This document shows positions 1 to 4,810 of a stretch of 5,379 nucleotides of DNA, one piece after another. The stretch covers positions 1-5,379 of the forward strand of contig MIBD01000116.1 in assembly GCA_001829395.1 (NCBI GenBank), given 5' to 3'. Below the pieces are notes generated by a model that searched no databases, had not been told where the DNA came from, and saw only the letters and a list, made by a program, of their open reading frames with translations. The DNA comes from Spirochaetes bacterium GWF1_49_6 (lineage in GTDB: Bacteria > Spirochaetota > Brevinematia > Brevinematales > GWF1-51-8). Numbering within the stretch: the first letter of the stretch is position 1; every line of letters starts with the position of its first letter. The translations under genes and the position numbers were made by a program.

Positions 1-430
1 AGGTATCCGCGATGGCGAACCCCTTCCGTATCAGTTCGAGATTGAGGAATAGGTTATCGATATAGACATAGTACTTGGGGTGCGCGGGGTCGGAGTTGGT
101 GATGAGCGGGTCGGGCTCGACCCGGCAGGATTTCCCTAATACTGAATCCTGGAAATACTTAGAGACAATCTCGTTCATTTGAAGGTATTGTTTTCGCCCC
201 GGGAGAATAACCCCGGCGAGGGATACCAGGTGTTCCTTGCAGATTATTAGCTGGAATTCGCCTGAGACCGCCGCAATCGTATAATTTGACGCATGATCCG
301 GCAGGGTAAGCGTCATCGCGCCGGGCTTGCCGAAAACCCTGAAGCCGATTGCGATAATGATTAGTACGAGGGTGACAATAATCCCCGGGACCGCGGGAAT
401 GCGCTTCGGGGCGTCCTTCGGGTTATCCAT
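1..430 (-). CDS. Membrane-anchored SNase-like (thermonuclease-fold) protein, partial, probably catalytically inactive
   Basis: The first 143 codons are present and the C-terminus lies beyond the left edge. Residues 1-13 are polar and basic. Residues 14-32 are a single hydrophobic helix (a run of I, V, L and A ending in IAIGF), so the protein is likely a signal-anchor protein with its body outside the cytoplasm. From about residue 48 the sequence follows the staphylococcal nuclease pattern: a VSGEF strand where nucleases have DGDT, a SLAGVILPG strand-turn where they have RLxGxDxPE, then helix KYFQDSVLGKSCRVEPD and the late motif YVYIDNLFLNLELIRKGFA. By hand alignment the catalytic Arg35, Asp40, Glu43 and Arg87 of the S. 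aureus enzyme correspond to Ser70, Ile75, Gly78 and His117, so nuclease activity is unlikely and a binding role is more plausible. The ATG lies in ATGGATAA, which includes the stop of the upstream GAF-receiver gene. No Shine-Dalgarno is visible, which suggests translational coupling. The family call rests on motif recall, mainly the C-terminal half. Confidence 0.6.
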   Translation of the reverse strand, partial: MDNPKDAPKRIPAVPGIIVTLVLIIIAIGFRVFGKPGAMTLTLPDHASNYTIAAVSGEFQLIICKEHLVSLAGVILPGRKQYLQMNEIVSKYFQDSVLGKSCRVEPDPLITNSDPAHPKYYVYIDNLFLNLELIRKGFAIADT

Positions 431-1385
431 GCTGGAATATGTCGCAGATAATTCTCTGCAGGACGAAAATATCCGTCAACGGCTTTCGCACGATCGCGGA
501 AATATCCCACTTCTTGCTCTCGCTCTGCATGAATTCGATCTGCGAACCTGTCAGGATAATGATTCTCGGGCCGTAGATTTTATACTCGTCGCGGATATTT
601 TTTATCAGCGAGAACCCGTCCATCACCGGCATATGCAGGTCGGTAATAACGAGGTCGTAGCGCTGCCGCTGAATCTCCTCCCACGCTTCCTGTCCGTTCT
701 GCATAGTAGTAATCTTATGCCCGAAGTTGGATAGTATCTTTTTGAGAAGCTGATTGATCGATTCGCTATCGTCGACAATCATAATACTCAGCCGTACCGC
801 GGTTTCCTTTAATATCAGGGAATCGATACGGTGGTAGATTTCCGCGTAGTTTCCCGCGATTGTTTCGATACGGTTGATGGTTTTCTCGTTAAAGCCAAGG
901 TCCTTCTTATCTGAAAGCAGTATCAATCCGTCGCAATACCGTCCGGCGGATTTAGTGTTTTTCTTCACCGGAATCCACGCGGAGGAATGATCTTTTATAT
1001 TCATACAGATATTTCTCGGATTGAACAGAAGGGGTTTCAGCTTTTCAGAATCGGTAAAAAATGAATTGGTAAAGTATGAACCGTATTTGGTGAGAGGGAT
1101 TGAAGTATCCGTTCTGTCGTGCTCGATGATATATCCGCAGAGGCATTCGTATTGATTATCCATTCCAAGATGTTTCGATTTCAAAGAATTTTCGGTCTTT
1201 ATAAATTCATCGGAATACCCCTGATAATAATAGAACGGGAAATCGTCCTCCGCGTTCCTGAGCCGCAGCGCCATATTCTCACAGTCGTATATCGCGGTTA
1301 TCATCTTCATTACCATTTCGGTTATATGGTCTAATATCTCCCTATTTTTAACGATCGTGTGGTTTGGGCTTTCATTTTTTTTCAT
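423..1385 (-). CDS. GAF sensor domain fused to C-terminal response-regulator receiver domain
   Basis: This is a 320-residue cytoplasmic protein. A GAF-type domain spans about residues 20-190. It shows the pattern ENMALRLR, FPFYYYQGY, ECLCGYII (Cys81, Cys83), SYFTNSFF, RNIC (Cys127), a WIPV strand and GFNEKTINRIETIA, which is a GAF subtype often seen with PAS and histidine-kinase modules. A receiver domain fills residues 199-320: acidic pocket Asp205-Asp206, phosphoacceptor Asp249 in VITDLHMPVMDG, switch Thr279 in ILTG, and Lys301 in VRKP. There is no kinase, DNA-binding or enzymatic output domain, so it is a single-receiver protein that would act by partner binding and must take phosphate from an unlinked kinase. 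The start at 1385 was chosen because an SD (AAGAGGG) sits 4 bases upstream and the promoter -35 lies at 1446-1451. A longer in-frame ATG at 1451 overlaps that -35 and would be untranscribed. The stop overlaps the next gene by 8 bases. Confidence 0.88.
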   Translation of the reverse strand: MKKNESPNHTIVKNREILDHITEMVMKMITAIYDCENMALRLRNAEDDFPFYYYQGYSDEFIKTENSLKSKHLGMDNQYECLCGYIIEHDRTDTSIPLTKYGSYFTNSFFTDSEKLKPLLFNPRNICMNIKDHSSAWIPVKKNTKSAGRYCDGLILLSDKKDLGFNEKTINRIETIAGNYAEIYHRIDSLILKETAVRLSIMIVDDSESINQLLKKILSNFGHKITTMQNGQEAWEEIQRQRYDLVITDLHMPVMDGFSLIKNIRDEYKIYGPRIIILTGSQIEFMQSESKKWDISAIVRKPLTDIFVLQRIICDIFQHG

Positions 1386-1389
1386 TTCA

Positions 1390-1396
1390 CCCTCTT
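1390..1396 (-). promoter_or_regulatory. Shine-Dalgarno fixing the start of the GAF-receiver gene
   Basis: AAGAGGG on the minus strand, 4 bases before the ATG at 1385. It favours this start over the in-frame ATG 66 bases upstream, which has no comparable site and falls within the promoter. Confidence 0.75.
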
Positions 1397-1423
1397 TTAA
1401 AAAACCATAATAACCTAAGATTA

Positions 1424-1451
1424 ATTCTAGATATATTGTTGGTTTTGTCAA
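1424..1451 (-). promoter_or_regulatory. Sigma-70-type promoter for the GAF-receiver / SNase-like operon
   Basis: On the minus strand, a perfect -35 TTGACA (1446-1451) and a -10 TAGAAT (1424-1429, one mismatch) are separated by 16 bases. Transcription would start near 1417, giving a leader of about 30 bases that includes the SD. It lies in a very AT-rich region. Confidence 0.7.
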
Positions 1452-1488
1452 TACTTTTTTTAATAGTTTACAGTTTTTTAAATATGAA

Positions 1489-1560
1489 CATATATGCTTA
1501 AAATTTAAACCATTACTAACTGAGCAAAAGTGCGTATATACGGATTATTCAAAGCGAATA
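1489..1560. promoter_or_regulatory. Cluster of short palindromes in the divergent intergenic region
   Basis: Three small dyads lie between the two divergent promoters: CATATATG (1489-1496), the perfect 10-base palindrome CGTATATACG (1533-1542), and TATTC/GAATA arms with a 5-base spacer (1546-1560). They could be operator half-sites shared by the divergent genes, but short palindromes are common by chance in AT-rich DNA. No coding sequence is seen in 1386-1649. Confidence 0.2.
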
Positions 1561-1596
1561 TCTATAGACCTTTTATCTACGAAAACAAGTGAAATA

Positions 1597-1625
1597 TTGA
1601 TTATTTTTTTCTGCTTTCCTATAAT
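1597..1625 (+). promoter_or_regulatory. Sigma-70-type promoter for the LiaF-like membrane protein
   Basis: A -35 TTGATT (1597-1602), a 17-base spacer rich in T, and a perfect -10 TATAAT (1620-1625). Transcription would begin near 1632, just before the SD AAAGGAG (1638-1644) and the ATG at 1650, giving a leader under 20 bases. Confidence 0.75.
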
Positions 1626-1649
1626 ATATCGAGATTTAAAGGAGAGTAT

Positions 1650-2276
1650 ATGCCAAAAGGAAAAAGTAAGGAAAAAATGGGATTCGTGGAAGAATTAAAG
1701 GAAGAATTTAAAAAGGAATTCAATAAGGAAACCGATGCTGGGGTGAATTGTAAAGGGGACTTTAAATTTGAAGTAAATATGGATGCGAAGGACAAGAAAG
1801 CGGGATCGCTTATGTTCGGGATAATCCTCATAGTAGCGGGCGGATGTTTTTTACTGGGGCATTTTTTCCCATTCTTCAGGATAGGTAATCTATGGCCGCT
1901 ATTTATCATGTTCCCCGTCCCGTTCATCTCCATCGCCCTTTTCACCCATGGCAAAAAAGCGGCGGGCGTGCTCATCCCGATAACCATCCTTACATTTCTG
2001 ACCGTGTACTTCTTATGGCTGAACGTGGTGGGGTGGGCATTGAGCGCGCAGACATGGCCGAACTATATTCTCGCGCCGGGGCTTGGCTTTCTTTTCGCGG
2101 GTTTATACGGCGGGGAACCCGGATTTTATATTCCGGCGGGTATCCTGATAGCGTTAGCTCTCATTTTTTACTTCGCGTTCTTTAATTTCGGAATCATGAT
2201 CGCAATTTTACTCATTGCCATGGGTCTTCTGGTTATCGCGAAGACGGTCTTTCAGCTGGTACATAAAAAATCATAA
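1650..2276 (+). CDS. Multi-pass membrane protein with LiaI/LiaF-like transmembrane segment
   Basis: This is a 208-residue protein of unknown function. Residues 1-50 are strongly charged (Lys/Glu-rich, with KEKMGFVEELKEEFKKEF able to form an amphipathic or coiled helix) and probably cytoplasmic. The rest is almost entirely hydrophobic, with about five or six membrane helices near residues 52-71, 80-99, 104-131, 138-153, 158-179 and 182-203, and a basic tail ending HKKS. The first two helices, with GIILIVAGGCFLLG followed by LWPLFIM, match the style of the LiaI-LiaF-like membrane region (DUF5668 type) found in cell-envelope stress proteins. This is suggestive only, since the LiaF C-terminal beta domain is absent. 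The start is secure: SD AAAGGAG at 1638-1644 and a near-consensus promoter just before it. It is a single-gene unit, divergent from the GAF-receiver operon and closed by a terminator at 2286-2318. Its last 6 bases overlap the end of the convergent aquaporin gene. Confidence 0.8.
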   Translation: MPKGKSKEKMGFVEELKEEFKKEFNKETDAGVNCKGDFKFEVNMDAKDKKAGSLMFGIILIVAGGCFLLGHFFPFFRIGNLWPLFIMFPVPFISIALFTHGKKAAGVLIPITILTFLTVYFLWLNVVGWALSAQTWPNYILAPGLGFLFAGLYGGEPGFYIPAGILIALALIFYFAFFNFGIMIAILLIAMGLLVIAKTVFQLVHKKS

Positions 2277-2996
2277 TTTCGATCGGGGCGGTTGTTTAGC
2301 AACCGTCCTTTCTTTTTTCTTCAGGGAGTCGATCTTATCGATCATTGTCGACGCGAATGCCGCTACTGCCGATCCGATGATCGCGGCGGTAAAGTACACC
2401 CATATTTCATCGAGCCGTGACGAGAATCCCGCGAGCGCCGCCGCGCGGAGGCAATGCCCCGCTGGGTAGTGGAACGGCGCCGTCAGGTAGGTGATAGCCG
2501 CGTACATCGCTCCCGCCGCGAGCGCACCGCGCTGCCCGCGCACCTGCCCGTTACGCGACACCCGCATGATAACGAACACCAGCAGGAAGGTGACGACGCT
2601 TTCAAACATGAGGGTTTTCAGGAGACTGATGCCCGGTTCGATGGTTTCCGGTTTGCCGAGCGAGGGAAAGAACACCCCGAATAGTCCGACCGCGAGAAAC
2701 ACCGCGATTGCCTGGCATCCGATGTAGATGAGCATCTGGCGGGTCTTGATCTTCCGGGATACCCAGAACGCGAACGTGACCGCCGGGTTGAAATGCGCGC
2801 CGGACACCCTGCCGACAGCGAGGGTCAGCCCGAATATCGCGAGGCCGAGGAAGAGGTACTCAAGCAGGGATTGCCCGAGTATCCCCATCGACGCGGGGAT
2901 GACGGTCATTCCCGTCCAGAAAAATATAATCCCGAATGTGCCGATCATCTCGGCGGCATATCGTCTTAAATTCGTTTTCTTTATCGGTACTTTCAT
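2271..2996 (-). CDS. MIP/aquaporin-family channel with a non-canonical second NPA box
   Basis: This 241-residue integral membrane protein has the usual bacterial aquaporin length and layout. Helix 1 is near residues 12-32 (AAEMIGTFGIIFF), helix 2 near 43-62, then half-helix B with the canonical SGAHFNPAVT (Asn70-Pro71-Ala72), helix 3 near 85-109, helix 4 near 126-145 (FESVVTFLLVFVIM), helix 5 near 156-173, and helix 6 near 197-217 (WVYFTAAIIGSAVAA). The second half-helix, normally xxxNPARSxGPAL, reads FHYPAGHCLRAAAL at 175-188. The NPA Asn becomes Tyr177 and the selectivity-filter Arg becomes Gly180. The other two frames do not restore the motif, so this is not a simple frameshift. The family normally conducts water, glycerol or small neutral solutes; the substrate here cannot be inferred. 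The SD GGGAGGG at 3000-3006 sits 3 bases before the ATG. The C-terminal residues 227-237 are encoded by the antisense of the neighbouring terminator. No clear promoter was found upstream. Confidence 0.87.
   Translation of the reverse strand: MKVPIKKTNLRRYAAEMIGTFGIIFFWTGMTVIPASMGILGQSLLEYLFLGLAIFGLTLAVGRVSGAHFNPAVTFAFWVSRKIKTRQMLIYIGCQAIAVFLAVGLFGVFFPSLGKPETIEPGISLLKTLMFESVVTFLLVFVIMRVSRNGQVRGQRGALAAGAMYAAITYLTAPFHYPAGHCLRAAALAGFSSRLDEIWVYFTAAIIGSAVAAFASTMIDKIDSLKKKERTVAKQPPRSKL
2286..2318 (+). terminator. Rho-independent terminator of the LiaF-like gene, inside the aquaporin coding end
   Basis: In plus-strand RNA a 9-base-pair stem (2286-2294 with 2300-2308; core CGGTTG/CAACCG, one G-U pair) closes a 5-base loop TTTAG and is followed by TTTCTTTTTT (2309-2318). 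It begins 10 bases after the stop at 2276. On the minus strand the G-U pair becomes an A-C mismatch and no T-run directly follows, so it acts in the plus direction. Confidence 0.85.
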
Positions 2997-3033
2997 TTTC
3001 CCTCCCTTTAGGGCTTGATAACGAACTGTTTTT

Positions 3034-3167
3034 TGTCATTGCGATGCGTCATGGTGAGCGCTTGTCCCGCGTTCAGCGGGATGCCGAACCATAGCCGAAT
3101 CAATCTATTTGTTTATTCTGTATATTCTTAGATAGACTGCTTCGTCGCAATGCTTCCTGCAGTGACA
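3034..3167. repeat. Imperfect palindromic intergenic element with nested hairpins
   Basis: The element is bounded by TGTCATTGC (3034-3042) and its near-inverse GCAGTGACA (3159-3167), 8 of 9 matching. Inside lie a hairpin with GTCCCGC/GCGGGAT arms (3064-3070, 3076-3082, loop GTTCA) enclosed by ATGGT (3051-3055) and ACCAT (3088-3092), and a second inverted pair of 13-base arms (3096-3108, 3132-3144; 11 of 13 matching) around an AT-rich loop. The motifs resemble two dispersed bacterial repeat styles that I recall, one with GTCATTGCGA and GAAGCAATCT, the other with ATGGTTCG and ACAAGC next to TCACCATGAC. Dispersal in this genome cannot be seen from one window. It fills most of the 221-base gap between the M50-like and aquaporin genes. 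Confidence 0.5.
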
Positions 3168-3217
3168 GAAAATGGTAAGAATTGCTACTTCGTCAACAAC
3201 CCATTTATCATGCGGCT

Positions 3218-3931
3218 CTATTTCGAATGCGTCCACGGCGATTCTTCTTTCACAGTGGCGGCGTAACGGATCAGGAAGAACGCCGCGGCGAGAGCGAGAA
3301 GTCCCCAGATAATTCCCCACACCACAGGGGGAAGCGGGATGATCTGCGACATATAGAACGCGTCCGAACCGGGGATGTCGCGCGTGATCAGGTCTTCCTT
3401 GATATCGATGACCGCATACATCACGCTCGTCAGTCCGATGAATTTCAGCAGGATATCGTTGACAATCTCCGGGGCGAACCATCCGGTAAGCCCGATGCCA
3501 AGGCCGAACAGGATACCGAACAGGAACCCGAAGCTGATAATAGGCCGGATAAACAGGATAGCGATAATTAGGACAATCCCGCCGATGACGGTGGAGATGA
3601 TCTTATCGAGTTTGGTACGCGACGCGAGGATGAGGATGAGTCCGCCCCAGAGCATACTCCCGAGGTATCCCGCCATCACGATCAGCCATTGCCATCCCCC
3701 GACAGTGGTGCACACCCCGCCGAGGTCCTGCGAAATCTCTATCCCGGCGATACGTCCGCCGGTGAGCACCGCCGCGAGCCCGTGCGAAATCTCGTGCAGA
3801 AGCACGACGAACAGCTTAAACGGGTAGAACAGCACGAAATTCCAGAACACCGCGATGATGACGAACATCCCCGCGAGCAGCGCCGCCAACTGCCAGTTTA
3901 CCTCGTCCTTTTTATACTGAAATGCTTTCAT
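3218..3931 (-). CDS. Peptidase M50B-like integral membrane zinc metalloprotease homologue
   Basis: This is a 237-residue multi-pass membrane protein. Helix 1 (about residues 14-33) precedes a membrane-embedded zinc motif, LLHEISHGLAAVLTGGR, with His46, Glu47 and His50. This is followed by GGVCTTVGGWQWLIVMAGYLGSMLWGG (residues 71-97), the typical second block of the M50B-like family. A helical hairpin covers about 111-151. The late block MYAVIDIKEDLITRDIPGSDA (171-191) supplies Asp190 in GSDA, followed by a VWGIIWGLLALAA helix (204-217). All the recognisable family motifs are intact. Such proteins are related to site-2 proteases, but M50B-like members often stand alone and their substrates are unknown. 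The start at 3931 is preceded by SD GGAG (3938-3941). A 4-codon extension would have to begin at a TTG overlapping this SD and is not needed. It lies 123 bases after the HEAT-like gene on the same strand, possibly with its own promoter. Confidence 0.85.
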   Translation of the reverse strand: MKAFQYKKDEVNWQLAALLAGMFVIIAVFWNFVLFYPFKLFVVLLHEISHGLAAVLTGGRIAGIEISQDLGGVCTTVGGWQWLIVMAGYLGSMLWGGLILILASRTKLDKIISTVIGGIVLIIAILFIRPIISFGFLFGILFGLGIGLTGWFAPEIVNDILLKFIGLTSVMYAVIDIKEDLITRDIPGSDAFYMSQIIPLPPVVWGIIWGLLALAAAFFLIRYAATVKEESPWTHSK

Positions 3932-3937
3932 AGACCG

Positions 3938-3941
3938 CTCC
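3938..3941 (-). promoter_or_regulatory. Shine-Dalgarno fixing the M50B-like start
   Basis: GGAG on the minus strand lies 6 bases before the ATG at 3931. It excludes the alternative TTG start at 3943, which overlaps it. Confidence 0.7.
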
Positions 3942-3955
3942 AAAGCATGATAGAA

Positions 3956-3984
3956 ATTCTAACGCGCATCGCCGTGAAAAGCAA
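3956..3984 (-). promoter_or_regulatory. Possible promoter for the M50B-like gene
   Basis: On the minus strand, a weak -35 TTGCTT (3979-3984) is spaced 17 bases from a good -10 TAGAAT (3956-3961). Transcription would start near 3949, leaving a short leader holding the SD. The weak -35 suggests activation or modest basal expression; read-through from the HEAT-like gene is the alternative. Confidence 0.4.
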
Positions 3985-4054
3985 GTATTGTATCCTACCC
4001 GTCCGGTATTCGGACATGGTTTTTCGTATCGAATGGGATTAGTCTGCGCGGCGG

Positions 4055-4678
4055 TTAGCCGAGCTTTTTAATCGCCTTGTCGACGCGCGCCGACTGAGTG
4101 GGGGAGAGGTCGTTCTCGCGCGAACGAAGCGCGCGGATAAACTCGTCCCGGAACTCGGGGGAGACCGCCGGCAGGATGCTTTCACAGTACTGGGGCACGC
4201 TTTTCGGGCGGGTGGTTTTCAGCAGGTCGAACAGGATGGGGAATATTTTCCGGGCGTACTCCGCCTTCCCGGCCGCGATCCCCGCGAGCACCCTGACCGC
4301 GCCGTCCACGGTGATGACCGAGCCGGTATTCAGGAGTTCCGCGAACAGGTTGGTATGCGGATACAGTTCGTCCGCGCGTATTGCCGCGATTGTCGACAAC
4401 GCGATCATCGCGCCCCATACCATCCGGTTATTTTTACTCTTGAGGAGTTTCACATAGCTGTCGCTGTATTCCGCGATGAGCGCGGGCGCGGCATACCCTA
4501 TCTCATACAGCGTCTTGATGCAGTCGTTGGCGATATTCTTGTCCTTATCGAACAGGTGTACAGCGATCTCACCGATACCCGCCGTATCGTTCTTCTCCCG
4601 CAGTTCCTTCGCAAGCTCCTGGTTCGGTACCTCGTCGCGCCGCCCTAAGCTGGCCGCGAGCCTGTCAATCGCGCTCAT
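4055..4678 (-). CDS. HEAT/ARM-repeat-like all-helical protein of unknown function
   Basis: This 207-residue soluble protein has no signal peptide or membrane segment. It reads as successive amphipathic helix pairs: IGEIAVHLF with NDCIKTLYEIGYAAPALIAEY (about 35-71), YVKLLKSKNNRMVWGAMIALSTIAAI (75-100), LFAELLNTGSVITVDGAVRVLAGIA (111-135), YARKIFPILFDLLKTT (141-156), and a final pair from 162 to 207 (YCESILPAV, EFIRALRS). The Trp88 region NNRMVWGAMIALS and the GSVITVDGAVRVLA segment are typical of HEAT-like adaptor repeats, which bind other proteins. I recall similar stand-alone proteins annotated only as hypothetical. The start is supported by SD AAGGGGG (4684-4690), 5 bases before the ATG. 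It is transcribed away from obg, back to back with it, and toward the M50B-like gene. No intrinsic terminator is evident after its stop, so both minus-strand genes may share transcripts. Confidence 0.72.
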   Translation of the reverse strand: MSAIDRLAASLGRRDEVPNQELAKELREKNDTAGIGEIAVHLFDKDKNIANDCIKTLYEIGYAAPALIAEYSDSYVKLLKSKNNRMVWGAMIALSTIAAIRADELYPHTNLFAELLNTGSVITVDGAVRVLAGIAAGKAEYARKIFPILFDLLKTTRPKSVPQYCESILPAVSPEFRDEFIRALRSRENDLSPTQSARVDKAIKKLG

Positions 4679-4704
4679 AGTTTCCCCCTTACCTTGTTTC
4701 GATT

Positions 4705-4733
4705 AGCGTATCATGAACGGGCGGATTCGTCAA
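4705..4733 (-). promoter_or_regulatory. Possible promoter for the HEAT-like gene
   Basis: On the minus strand, a -35 TTGACG (4728-4733, one mismatch) lies 17 bases from a weak -10 TACGCT (4705-4710). The start would be near 4698, shortly before the SD. Its -35 is only 25 bases from the -35 of the divergent obg promoter. Confidence 0.4.
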
Positions 4734-4758
4734 ACAATTTTCAAAAGTCGGGGCGTAT

Positions 4759-4787
4759 TTTACAGTTTGCTGAAAATCGGTTATAAT
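4759..4787 (+). promoter_or_regulatory. Sigma-70-type promoter for obg
   Basis: A -35 TTTACA (4759-4764, one mismatch), an exact 17-base spacer and a perfect -10 TATAAT (4782-4787). Transcription would begin near 4794, giving a leader of about 17 bases that contains the SD. obg is therefore driven locally here rather than from an upstream ribosomal-protein operon. Confidence 0.78.
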
Positions 4788-4798
4788 AATAGGAACTC

Positions 4799-4803
4799 GG
4801 AGG
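4799..4803 (+). promoter_or_regulatory. Shine-Dalgarno fixing the GTG start of obg
   Basis: GGAGG lies 7 bases before the GTG at 4811. This identifies the true, non-ATG start of Obg, whose first residues (MLFKDEVEIHVKAG) match the family N-terminus. Confidence 0.85.
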
Positions 4804-4810
4804 CATAATC

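Noticed and set aside
327..734. Plus-strand open frame of about 135 codons
   Set aside because: It lies opposite the well-supported receiver and SNase-like genes, has no SD or promoter, and its composition is that of a shadow frame.
1386..1451. 22-residue N-terminal extension of the GAF-receiver protein from an ATG at 1451
   Set aside because: That ATG overlaps the TTGACA -35, so it would lie upstream of the transcript start; the ATG at 1385 has a proper SD.
1619..1987. Minus-strand open frame opposite the LiaF-like gene
   Set aside because: It crosses the plus-strand promoter -10 and SD, and no family is recognisable. The plus-strand frame has a proper promoter, SD and membrane-helix pattern.
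2428..2478. Frameshift as the cause of the odd second NPA box
   Set aside because: Translating the other two minus-strand frames across this stretch gives no NPAR-like motif, and the original frame continues into a good helix 6.
3105..3482. Minus-strand frame of about 125 codons over the palindromic element and the M50B-like 3' end
   Set aside because: It is out of frame with the M50B-like protein, which keeps all its motifs. The peptide is rich in Arg/His/Asp in the way shadow frames of GC-rich genes are.
4001..4015. Hairpin GTCCG/CGGAC after the HEAT-like gene, considered as a terminator
   Set aside because: On the minus strand the 5-base-pair stem is followed by GGGTAGG rather than a T-tract, so it does not fit an intrinsic terminator.
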